From: Massospora cicadina
Lineage: Eukaryota > Entomophthoromycota > Entomophthoromycetes > Entomophthorales > Entomophthoraceae
DNA: 64,000 nt
NCBI GenBank assembly: GCA_022478985.1
Contig: JAKSZP010009265.1
Coordinates: 124,001 to 188,000, forward strand
Reading direction: 5' to 3'
The position numbers and the translations under genes are program-made. This document shows, piece by piece, positions 35,245 to 43,998 of this stretch. Position 1 is the stretch's first letter. Each line of letters starts with the position of its first letter. The notes beneath the pieces are model-generated. The model was not told where the DNA came from, did no database searches, and saw only the letters and a list, made by a program, of their open reading frames with translations.

Positions 35245-36189
35245 TGTTGAGATGTTGACTGAATCTAATTGTTGGATATTCAATAGGGACATATTAATGT
35301 TACCAAGCTTAATTTATTATGATTCATATTTGATATCAGTGATATGGATCAGGAATAATTTAAACTTATGCAAGGCTTAAGATTTGTGACCTAGCGATTC
35401 CACTTAATAATAATTGACTATGATGACATGGACATGGGGGTTTTGTTGGTTTAGTAGGACCTAAAATAATATATGACTAAATTACCTGGGCATGTGGGCT
35501 TTGTTGGTCTATATCAAAATTATTTTTTAATGTTGATTGAGTATTCTATTGAATTAATTACTATTTAGTGGTATGAATCGCCTTGGTATGTGCTGCCAAT
35601 TGCTTGAGATGAGTATTGGTTCAGCTATTTGCAGACACGTTAGAAATGCTGTCTTGAGTATATTTCTTTTTTTAGTACTAGATGGTCCCAACCTGAGGGG
35701 GTGTCTTGAGTATATTTCCAAGTTTGAGACTGACTCTGAGACGTTTGGGAAGTCTCAAGTTGAATGGATTGTAGACCCTCAAACAAGCTCGTTACTTTCT
35801 CTAGCCAAGTGCCATAGAAATTGAGGCGTCATGGGTAAGATGTGGTGAACATCAAACCCTATAAATTATCCCAAGTTCATACTAATAAAATAATAATCAA
35901 ATATTGATCATCAAATATTACTACAGTTTTTATAGTTTAATTTATAAGCTTTTTGTATTAATACTTTATATTTTATTAAGTCAAGGATCTACTTGGGATC
36001 AGGAAGATCAGGGAAGCGTGCCATCGTCCAAGTAACAAAAGAAGAATACAGCCTCAAGTGTGCTTATTAAGGAGTTATATTTTAACTATAGTCACCATCT
36101 GGTCTGTTGTCTTCATACAATAGATGTTTGAAACTCCGCCTTACCGCATAAGAAGAACCAGCCATTTTTAATAGACCAAAAATTCAACA
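35245..36189 (+). repeat. 5' LTR of element E
   Basis: 945 bp, carrying a 36 bp micro-retroposon plus a 16 bp target duplication at 35667-35718 that is absent from the 3' LTR. Otherwise the two LTRs agree closely over their whole length, so E is fairly recent relative to its neighbours. Confidence 0.88.
35667..35702 (-). mobile_element. Micro-retroposon insertion 3 (36 bp) with 16 bp TSD
   Basis: TTTTTTT plus AGTACTAGATGGT plus 16 further bases lies between exact copies of GTCTTGAGTATATTTC (35651-35666 and 35703-35718). The other LTR of E (about 39403-39418) shows the empty site. This copy extends 16 bases further toward the source RNA's 5' side than insertions 1 and 2. Minus-strand orientation puts the poly-A at the insert's 3' end. 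Confidence 0.85.
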
Positions 36190-36299
36190 AGTGGCGCTCA
36201 TGGCTGGGAATGCAGATGGTGACCACGCCGAGCAGGGGAGTAACCCCTGGTTATATCATTTTTTCAAAGACAAATTTACAAAATCTAAGATTCAGCGGA

Positions 36300-36560
36300 C
36301 ATAATGAGTCATCAAATTGATAATCTTACTGAAGAAGTTACTTTTAAAATAAATCAAATAATGATCTACATAAAGAAGTGAATGGATTAAAGAAGAAAAT
36401 TATAGAAAAAGAAAAAGTGATTTCTGTTCTTCAATTGCAAATGACCAATATAAATGAGAAAATTGAAATATTGAAGGATTGTCAAAGCCAGCACGCCCAA
36501 AGCGAATTTACTGATACTGATGCATCTGAACATTAAGAAAATGATTATGAGCCATGGCAT
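36300..36560 (+). pseudogene. gag: Gag-like coiled-coil remnant of element E
   Basis: The frame begins MSHQIDNLTEEVTFKINQI shortly after the primer site and looks like the charged, coiled-coil N-terminus of a gag. It breaks into stops, though Lys/Glu-rich text continues in other frames. Assignment is by position and composition only. Confidence 0.4.
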
Positions 36561-36739
36561 GAATTGCCACGTAAATGGTTGCTTTGGCCAACCCAAGTTT
36601 CTCTACCCGTGATGCAGTGCCTCAACGCCCTAGTACATCTGGCCCAAGCCAACAAAGAAGCAATTCTGATAACCATGGATGGGAAAGTGTTAATTACAAA
36701 ACATATGGGATTGAAGTGAAGTATTATTTAATAAAACCT

Positions 36740-37560
36740 GACTGGGTTTGGCATACCATATTGATAGATGTAGTTGGCCTATTTGCCTGTGAGCAGCCTA
36801 GGCAACATGTACATAATTGTTGCTATCAACCATCTAATGAAATGGGTGGAAGCAAAAGCAATTTGAGACGTCGGGGGCTCTAACTACTGCTAAGTTCATT
36901 ATGGTTAATATAATTTACAAGCATGGATGCCCACAGAAGATCTTGACAGATAATGGCACGAATTTTACTGCTCAAATGGTACAACAGTTAAATTAATTGA
37001 TAAACATCAAGGGAGTGTTGTCAACACCATACCATCCTGAGACTAATGGTATGGTAAAGCAAGTAAATGGCACTCTAGTTGGCATATTACGCAAAAAGGC
37101 AGCCTTAGCGCCTTCACAATGGGCTACCTCCATTAGTGCTACTGTGTTTGTATACAATTTTGGACACCACAGCATTACTGGCCACTCTCTATTTTGACTT
37201 CTGTATGGTAGACAGCCAGCTCTGCCTCCATTATTATATTCAGTACTCAGTTCAACTGAAGAAATTATCCCAAAAAATTATGTTGAGCAGCTAGCAAAGA
37301 CCTTAATCAAGTTGTAATCTGAAACTTACCAAAATGTGATTAGTCAAAACTAGTCAAAAGAGCTATGACAACACTAAACGATCTGCAGTGACTAAATTAA
37401 AAGAGGGAGACTTAGTAGTGTATTGTGATACTCATAGCACAGGCTGCGCGCACAAGCTTGCCTCGCTTTGGAAAGGTCCATTTACTGTTTTGGAAAAATC
37501 GTCTGAAGCCATGTATACCACAAAGGATCAAGGCAGCTGGGTTGTATATTGAGTACATGC
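36740..37560 (+). pseudogene. pol: Integrase remnant of element E
   Basis: The core text includes an [11 protein letters not shown] region (about 36830-36870), then [20 protein letters not shown] (about 36922-36981) with the second catalytic Asp. STPYHPETNGMVKQVNGTL (about 37021-37078) follows, where the catalytic Glu position reads Lys in MVKQ. A SLF-LLYGRQPALPP block lies near 37190-37230 and a basic C-terminal region up to 37560. A few stops and frameshifts. RT and RNase H, normally just upstream, are missing. Confidence 0.85.
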
Positions 37561-37589
37561 TAATTTCCTTTGTCCATATCTTAAAGAAT

Positions 37590-37735
37590 AAAAAGTAAAA
37601 TATATAATAACAATAAATGTATTAATAAAATAAAAGAAAGGTATAAGAAATATATATAAAATTATATTAATAATAATAATAGAATAGTAAAAATATAGAA
37701 AAGTTAAGAAATAAGTAAAATATAAATGTTTATCC
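37590..37735. repeat. A-rich low-complexity tract
   Basis: Almost pure A/T with scattered G (AATAATAATAATAG and similar). It lies between the integrase end of E and the unassigned segment that follows. Confidence 0.7.
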
Positions 37736-37759
37736 AGAAATGTTTGCCTCATTATCATT

Positions 37760-38815
37760 GAAACTAAGTAACTCTTCTTTGGGAGGGGGAGGAGAGTTAG
37801 TTTAGACCAGAGAAACCTGTACCAGAATCAGAGAAATGCAAATTTTTATTAATCTTGACTATCCAAGCCCTGCCAAAGACGTGCTAAACCCAAAAAGGCT
37901 CAGCACCAGGCACGCTGGCCTTGTTGGCTTAAGAAAGGCCATTGAACCAGAGGGAAAGACCATTGAAATGGACTTTGGAACAAATGGGAAAGGTTCAATT
38001 CAGGATTAAATGCTGCTGAAAGAAAAATACAGTCATCAAGGAGACTTTTGAGGCAGGGGTAAGCTGGGGGAGGAAAACTTTAGCACGGAACATCTGAAAA
38101 AGCGCCTTATCTAGTACCCTGCGCATGTTGGGCACGGTATCAGTGGGGTATGAGGAAGGAGGGAAGCAAATGCACGTGGCCAGAAGAGCCATCTGTGGAA
38201 CATACTTTTCTGGAAGCCTTTTTGCCAGGCTTTTGCAAAGTTTTTCGTATAAAAACAGGATTTGTCAATCTTTAGAAACCCAAGTCTTGAGGCCCAACAG
38301 AACGTGTAATTCCATATTCACTGAAGCAGGTTTTCACCAAATCATAGAAACTGAGTTAGAAAAAATAATAGCCAGATTGGCCTCAAATGTATAGAATGGG
38401 GCAATCTCAGGACCACTAGTAATTGCAGATGACAAATAGGCATTTATGAGCTCTAACATCAAATTGAGCTCTAGACCTTACAAAGCCATACTGCCCGCAC
38501 TTAGAGAGGAAATGAGGTTTTTTAAAAGGGAAAATGGAAAAAAGGGCAAACAAAAAGTCAGAAAAAGATCTACATTCATAGTGAATTGATTTCAGATAAG
38601 GGTTTCTTGGGGGTGTTTAACTTCTGAAGCCCAAAGAGTTAATGAAAGAGTTGTAGGAGGAACCCACTCAACCCATTGAGAAGTTTGATGAACAGTATTC
38701 TGAACCAAGGGGGCTTGCTTGGGTTCATTGATGATTGATGAGATTACTGTGGGACGCGAAGTCAAACTCTCAATGATTGTGGAAGTGTAGCTGGTCAATC
38801 CAGCTTGTGAAATCA
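37760..38815. other. Unassigned segment inside element E
   Basis: Interposed between the integrase tail (about 37.56 kb) and the last coding text of E (38.82-38.99 kb). Longer frames on the minus strand (38852-38592, with a Ser/Thr/Pro-rich product, and 38192-37995) and the plus strand (38125-38394) have no motif I know. It may be a minus-strand insertion about 1 kb long, but I found no target duplication. Confidence 0.35.
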
Positions 38816-39012
38816 TGGGCAACACGTCCAAGTTAACCATAGCACGCCGCATAGAATTGCTTAATCATAAGAAGATTCATCTGTCAGTGGCAGAAAGACT
38901 ATTTAGGTATCATTCATACTTGGATGAGCAAGAGAAGTTGGACATTGTGAATCAGAGAAAAGAGTACCACCATTTATATCCAGTCAAGGCGGGGGAAATG
39001 TTGAGATGTTGA
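38815..39012 (+). pseudogene. C-terminal coding tail of element E
   Basis: A charged open frame, RRIELLNHKKIHLSVAERLF and onward, runs to the purine tract at the 3' LTR and ends inside the LTR. It is likely the former end of pol or gag. No domain recognised. Confidence 0.35.
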
Positions 39013-39885
39013 CTGAATCTAATTGTTGGATATCTGATAGGGACATAATAATGTTAATGAGCTTAATTTATTAAGAATCATATTGAATATCAGTGATATA
39101 GATCAGGAATATTTGTAGCTTATGAACAGCTTAAGATTTGTGGCCTAGCGATTCCACTTAATAATATTTGACTATGATGACATGAGCATGGGGGCTTTGT
39201 TAATTTAGTCAGACTAAAATAATAGCCAACTAAATGACCCAGGCACCTGGGCTTTGTTATTCTAAGTCAAAATTAGTATTTAATGTCGATTGAGTATTCT
39301 ATTCTGTTAATTACTAATTAGTGGTATGAATCACCTTGGTATGTGCTGCCAATTGCTTGAGATGAGTATTGGTTCAGCTATTTGCAGACACGTTAGAAAT
39401 GCTGTCTTGAGTATATTTACAAATTTTGACTGACTCTATAACGTTTGGGAAGTCTCAAGTTGAATGGATTGTAGACCCTCAAACAAACTCGTTACTTTCT
39501 CTGGCCAAGTGCCATTGAAATTGAGGTGTCATGGGTAAGATGTGGTGAACATCAAACCCTATAAATTATCCCAAGTTATACTAATAAAAAATAATCAAAT
39601 ATTGATCATCAAATATTACTACAGTTCTATAGTTAAATTTATAAATTCTTGTATTAATAATTTACATTTTATTAAGTCATGGATCTACTTGGGATCAGTA
39701 AGATCAGGGAAGCGTGCCATTGTCTAAGTAACGACAGAATAATACAGCCTCAAGTGTGATTACTAAGGAGTTATATCTTAACTAAAGTCACCATCTGATC
39801 TGTTGTCTTCATACGATAGACATTTGAAATTCCGCATTAACGCATAAGAAGAACCAGTTATCCTTAATAGACCGAAAATTTAACA
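38999..39885 (+). repeat. 3' LTR of element E
   Basis: 887 bp, matching 35245-36189 apart from the 52 bp micro-insertion event and scattered substitutions. It begins TGTTGAGATG and ends TTTAACA. Confidence 0.88.
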
Positions 39886-40960
39886 GGAAGAGCAGGATGT
39901 TTGATGTTATATTGCATAGTCTTCCTGTTATTTGTTGATTCAACCCCTTGTGTAGCGAGTTCATGTAGCTTGTTGATAAAACAACTAACACCTTCATAGT
40001 CAATTTGGCATTATTAGTAGAGCGGAGTTCAATAAAGGTTGTACGCTACTAGGCTTTTGGCTTCCTAACATAGAGTTCCTGAAATGGGGATATTTTAATC
40101 ACTTGGTGGTAAATGATCTTATAGGCTAATAAGATGGGAGGCAGGTAGTGATTCCATTGCATGGGGTCCATGGCAGTCACTTTATGGAGAATAGAAACCA
40201 GGGGTGTCATTTAAATGCTCCACTGCACAAATAGTAGGATTACAAACAGTAGTGAAGTGGTAGTTGGTATAAAATTGCGTGGTCAGTTCTTGAACGACTT
40301 GTAAGATAAAATTCAACTTATTGTCCAAGATCAGAACCCTGGGTCACAATGTTAGGTGAAATCAGAGTGAAATAGAAACAAGGCAAAGGCCTTATCTATA
40401 GCAGCAGAAACTAAGATGGCCTCAAACCATCTTGAGAGATGGTCAATGGCTAGTATATTTTAGCGGTGACCATGGAGATCCATGGACAGGGGCCCTATGA
40501 CATCCAAGGTAATGATGCTAAATGATGTAAAGGAAGCTACAACTTCATGTTGATAGTAAGGGTTTGGCTGGACTTGGGTTCTGCACATCAAGAAGGTCTT
40601 TAAAACCTCCTGGATAGCACAATCATTTGATCCCAAAAATATTGTTTTCTTAGTAATTAATTTGTTTTCTTGAATACCCAGTGTCCCAATGTGAGTGTCT
40701 TTTAGGGGGATTTCAGTTTGTGAGGGGGGTCATATGTATGACAGCCATTTTCTATCCACTTGTTTGTATAACATGCCATCTTGAATCTGTGTTTCTTGGG
40801 TCATCGCCCTTAACATCTTTGCTGTTTCTGGGGGTTCTAATTTATATTGTTTGGCCAACCAGTTGAATTGTTTAAGCATTCTTCCTCAGGCAACAGCACA
40901 GTGAGGGTCAGCATCCTGGATAAACCATACAGATTTTGGTGAGTTGTGCCTTCCCAATGA
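39886..40960 (-). pseudogene. pol: Integrase remnant of minus-strand gypsy G
   Basis: On the minus strand, KQVDRKWLSYI and HIGTLG (about 40790-40690) recall the zinc-binding N-terminus. LKTFLMCRTQVQPNPYYQHE (about 40605-40545) is the C--CQ--K block. ASIITLDVIGPL-type text and LAIDHLSRWFEAILVSAA (about 40525-40410) hold the first catalytic Asp region. LHELATQGVESTNNRKTM (about 39970-39920) is the tail that continues at 35.24 kb beyond element E. A SINE is inserted just upstream at 40995. Confidence 0.75.
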
Positions 40961-40994
40961 ACAATAATAAAGTTGTGGTATAAAGCTTAGAGCT

Positions 40995-41288
40995 AGGGGG
41001 TGGAAGGCGAGTCGGTAGGGCGTAAAGCTACCAACCTGAAGGTTGCAGGTTCAATTCCCGCCCTTCGCACATCAATCGGGGTGTCAGCTGAAGGAAGCTA
41101 TTGGCGGTTAGTAGGTATAATAACACAAAAACCTTTCCCATGATGTAACCATAAAAATCTGAGTCCCAATCCGGAGGTGGAAAAAATCTTTCTATGACAG
41201 AGTTGACCCTGCTCAGGTTTCATGTTGATACTTTCTTTCTCTATTTTGGTAATGTCCATCCCCTGGTCAGCTTGCCTCAAATAAATAA
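40995..41288 (+). mobile_element. tRNA-derived SINE with 13 bp target duplication
   Basis: A 294 bp insert lies between exact copies of AAAGCTTAGAGCT (40982-40994 and 41289-41301). It starts with a tRNA-like head (41001-41070), continues with about 205 bp unrelated to tRNA, and ends in AAATAAATAAA. These are the hallmarks of a pol III SINE: A and B boxes, body, A-rich tail and long duplication. The body tail matches neither of the LINEs seen here. Only one copy is in the window. The minus-strand frame 41346-41098 crossing it is a shadow. Confidence 0.85.
41001..41070 (+). promoter_or_regulatory. tRNA-like head with pol III A and B boxes
   Basis: AGGCGAGTCGG (41005-41015) fits an A box one base short. 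GGTTCAATTCC (41048-41058) fits the B box consensus GGTTCRANNCC. The T arm folds with four of five pairs and the 3' acceptor strand CCTTCGC finds five partners. The D and anticodon stems pair badly, so this is a tRNA relic used as an internal promoter, not a working tRNA gene. Confidence 0.75.
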
Positions 41289-41301
41289 AAAGCTTAGAGC
41301 T

Positions 41302-41830
41302 TAACTGGCCAATCGACCTTAGAGATTCTTCATATGTTGAAGCCAACTTAGGGAAGCATGATATGTGATAATTGTAAAATTGTTCCTCTATGCGTAAAAG
41401 TTCTATTTACTGACAACAAAGTTTTAAATGGGCTTTAAGCTGTAAACTAGCAGAGGACAGAAGAAAAAAATGGGGTGAATATAGATTACTTTATTGAGTT
41501 AGAAAGCATCAATGTTTATAGGGCGTGTAGAGACATGATGCCTCAAGGACCTTCTTGGGCCCATAAAATAAGGATCTTTCACTGCCTTCTGGATCATCCA
41601 TTTGGTCAGCACCCTCATTGTGCTTCAGAGTCCTCATGACTATAAAGATGGGGGCCGCGCCTCTCATGAATTGGGAAGCAGGGATGGGATTCCTGAAGGT
41701 GTTTCTATAGTTTCTCATATGCAATATGCTTCCTGATCAAATCTAGTTAAGACACCTTGAGGGTAAGGTTTTGTTCTCATTGTATGAGAGTTAATCTGTC
41801 AAGGCTTTTTTTGGAGAAGGGATTACAAAT
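41302..41830 (-). other. Minus-strand retroelement DNA between G and H
   Basis: The frame at 41724-41509 (minus) is open for 71 codons but has no motif. The segment lies between the upstream part of G and the integrase tail of H. Probably untranslated or linker sequence of one of them. Confidence 0.35.
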
Positions 41831-42482
41831 CATTTGTCATAATGAATCCTGACAACGCCACCTCAAGATCACGTCAGAGGGTGTGTAAGGCCAAGGGAAT
41901 CAGCCATGTACTTAATTTACCACAATCCCTTAATTGACATTAGTAATGGAGTACTCTGAATTCATCTTATGAATGACCTTATCAGATCTGGACCAATGAA
42001 CGTCAAGCTTAATCTGTTGACCTCCAGATCGATGGTGTTAAAAGAGAATGAGGTTACTTATTTGAAAAATTAGTTTGATAGTTCAAATGAAATTAAATTG
42101 GGATGTCTCCTTTCCTGTGGTAGTGACAATGCCTTGAGTAGCTAGATCTTAAAGCTGAAATTTTATCAGCTAAGTCCCTCTTGGCTAAACCAGAGTCTCA
42201 GATGCAGAGGTCTTGAGAAATTGATGGACACTACATGGCAGCTGAGGAGCACGGTTATAAAAAGCTTCGAAGAGGGACATCTTGATGGCTTAATGATCAC
42301 TTATTATGTAAGCTAAAAGCGCTGGGTTGATACTAATTCTAGTCAGCAGGATTGGAGGCAGCTATCTTTTAAAAATAGAGACAGATTCCATTAGGCGTCC
42401 CACTGACCCATTATTGATGTGTTGTAAGGGCAGAGAGACTTTGAAGACTACCAAAAAACGAAGTATGATCTTGGACTACCTG
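41830..42482 (-). pseudogene. pol: Integrase C-terminal remnant of minus-strand gypsy H
   Basis: On the minus strand HHRSGGQQIKLDVHW, then KMNSEYSITNV, then GIVVN (about 42035-41925) parallels element G's YHRPGGQTNNLDFRF and KTGSKCYIADA, GTVVN. G and H are therefore related elements lying in the same orientation. The LINE at 42483 separates this tail from the integrase core at 47779-48110. Confidence 0.7.
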
Positions 42483-42579
42483 GATTACTTTTCTTTCTCG
42501 TTGCAAACACTTTTGCAACCCATTCAATTCAAGACTTAATCTAGTTTGATAATCTCATAGAGGGGATTAGTCTGCGCCC

Positions 42580-43871
42580 ATGTCTGGGAGCAGTTGGGCA
42601 AGCAAAGCAAGAGGAGCAGGCGGAAGGCCTGCGGCCTCTAACGTTCGAAAACGCCCCGGAGAATCCGGTGGAATAGAAAAAAATTTAAAAAAACTGGCGG
42701 TCACAATTTCCCCGGAGATACTCGCGTGGCAAGCACGATGCAACCAGTACATCAATATGCCACATTCCCAGCCACTTTCATCGGTGGAATTCGGAGTCTG
42801 TGTGTATCTGGACATCCAAAACATGGCCCTATGGGAAAAATTTTGTGAAGATGTACACAAAATTTTCCCGACCGTGGTGTACATTGCACCTCACTCCATG
42901 TCATGCGGTTGGCTGGACCTAGGTTTTGAAAGCAAAATAGCAGCAGATGAGGCTGCAGCGGTGCGCGTAGTGGTCAACCTCCCTGAAGGGCAATGGGTCA
43001 TTGAAACTAAACGCACCAGATGGACAAAATTGAACCAAATTTTCCTCACATTTGACTTTTTGCCTACTACGGTAAAACGTGACATTTTGGAGCAACACCT
43101 GAAAGATGGTCTCGCCATATATGGCGAAATACAATCTTTCGAAATGCAACGTTTCACACTGATGCCACACCTGTGCACCGGCAAAGCCATCGCAGTTCTG
43201 ACCCCATCTGAGGAGATTGTGAAGGACCTAACCCAGATCCTGCACTCCACCTTTATTGACATCGCAGGGCACACCACCCACCCGTTCCGGGTAACCGTGG
43301 ACAGCGCGCCCCCATTTGCACCCACTGTGACGCGTTTGGCCATAAGGCACACGCGTGCCCCATTAAAGAGGGCGTTACATTCCAAGAGCACCCCTCGGCG
43401 GCCATGGCCAGCGGAGAGGCACACTATGAACCAACCGCAAGCACCAAAGAGGCTTTCCCGTGGGGAGCACAAGGCTGCTACCTATTGGTAAAGCCCATCT
43501 CCCCACAGGAGTGGAAGAAGGCCAAGCAGGCCCGTAGGACTGCGGCCAAGGAAGCGGCCAAGGTCACCACCACCATCCCACACTCACAACACCAGGAGGA
43601 CATGGAGACCTTCGCGGCGGAAGCAACTTGGGAATCCATCACCCAATCAGATTGGGAGGCCCAAGCTGAATGGGCCACTCAATCTGAGGATCTGATGGGA
43701 GATTCGATCTCACCCAATTGCTGCACCCAAGCCTCAGTTGAAACTGACTTGGAACCTATCTCAACCAAAAAAATTTTTTTGCCCCACTCGACGGTGCACC
43801 AAACTTATCCGCACCGCAAAAAATTCGTCCAACGTCGGGAAAACAAAAAGCAAAGGCCGAAGCCAATGTGA
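42580..43871 (+). pseudogene. LINE copy 1 ORF1: RNA-binding protein with CCHC knuckle (one frameshift)
   Basis: The start at 42580 opens a basic N-terminus (KARGAGGRPAASNVRKRPGE). About residues 150-230 form an RRM-like region including FLTFDFLPTTVKRDILEQHL. A CX2CX4HX4C zinc knuckle (CTHCDAFGHKAHAC, 43317-43358) lies in a different frame from the start. The frame changes at a run of five C (43309-43313). LINE copy 2 has one more base in the matching place (about 49165-49180) and reads straight through, so copy 1 has lost one base. After the knuckle the frame runs open to 43871. ORF1 proteins coat LINE RNA in the RNP. Confidence 0.88.
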
Positions 43872-43998
43872 CTCTTTCCGCAAAAATTAACAAAAACCCC
43901 GATAGCATTGCTGCTAATACCCACGCTGCTGTGAAAGCCCGTGGGGACCTGGAAGAGGCTGGTGGGCCAGGGGGCCCACCCCTCGCACCTAAGGTGCG

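Larger units (their letters stand above)
35245..39885 (+). mobile_element. Internally deleted LTR retrotransposon E
   Basis: Two close LTRs (35245-36189 and 38999-39885), both TGTTGAGATGTTGACTG...AACA, flank a 2.8 kb interior. The flanking 5-mers GAAAG (35240-35244) and GGAAG (39886-39890) fit a target duplication with one change. A primer-site candidate, TGGCGCTCATGGCTGGGA, starts at 36191. A purine tract, AAGGCGGGGGAAA (38986-38998), precedes the 3' LTR. The interior keeps gag-like and integrase text but no protease, RT or RNase H, so E cannot move unaided. It sits in minus-strand gypsy G. Confidence 0.85.

Noticed and set aside
4307..35702. Micro-insertions as 5S rRNA fragments (TTAGTACT then GGATGG)
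   Set aside because: The shared word is loosely like the 5S C-box, but the poly-A end is on the opposite strand and the longer copy does not continue the 5S sequence.
37995..38852. Minus-strand genes inside element E
   Set aside because: Frames are short, with no known motif and no second copy; listed only as an unassigned segment.
41001..41070. A functional tRNA gene
   Set aside because: A and B boxes are good, but the D and anticodon stems do not pair and the fragment is the head of an insert with its own target duplication and A-rich tail. SINE is the better reading.
42891..43472. 193-codon minus-strand ORF opposite LINE ORF1
   Set aside because: It mirrors the codons of ORF1 on the other strand, has no motif of its own, and sits in GC-richer DNA where shadow frames run long.
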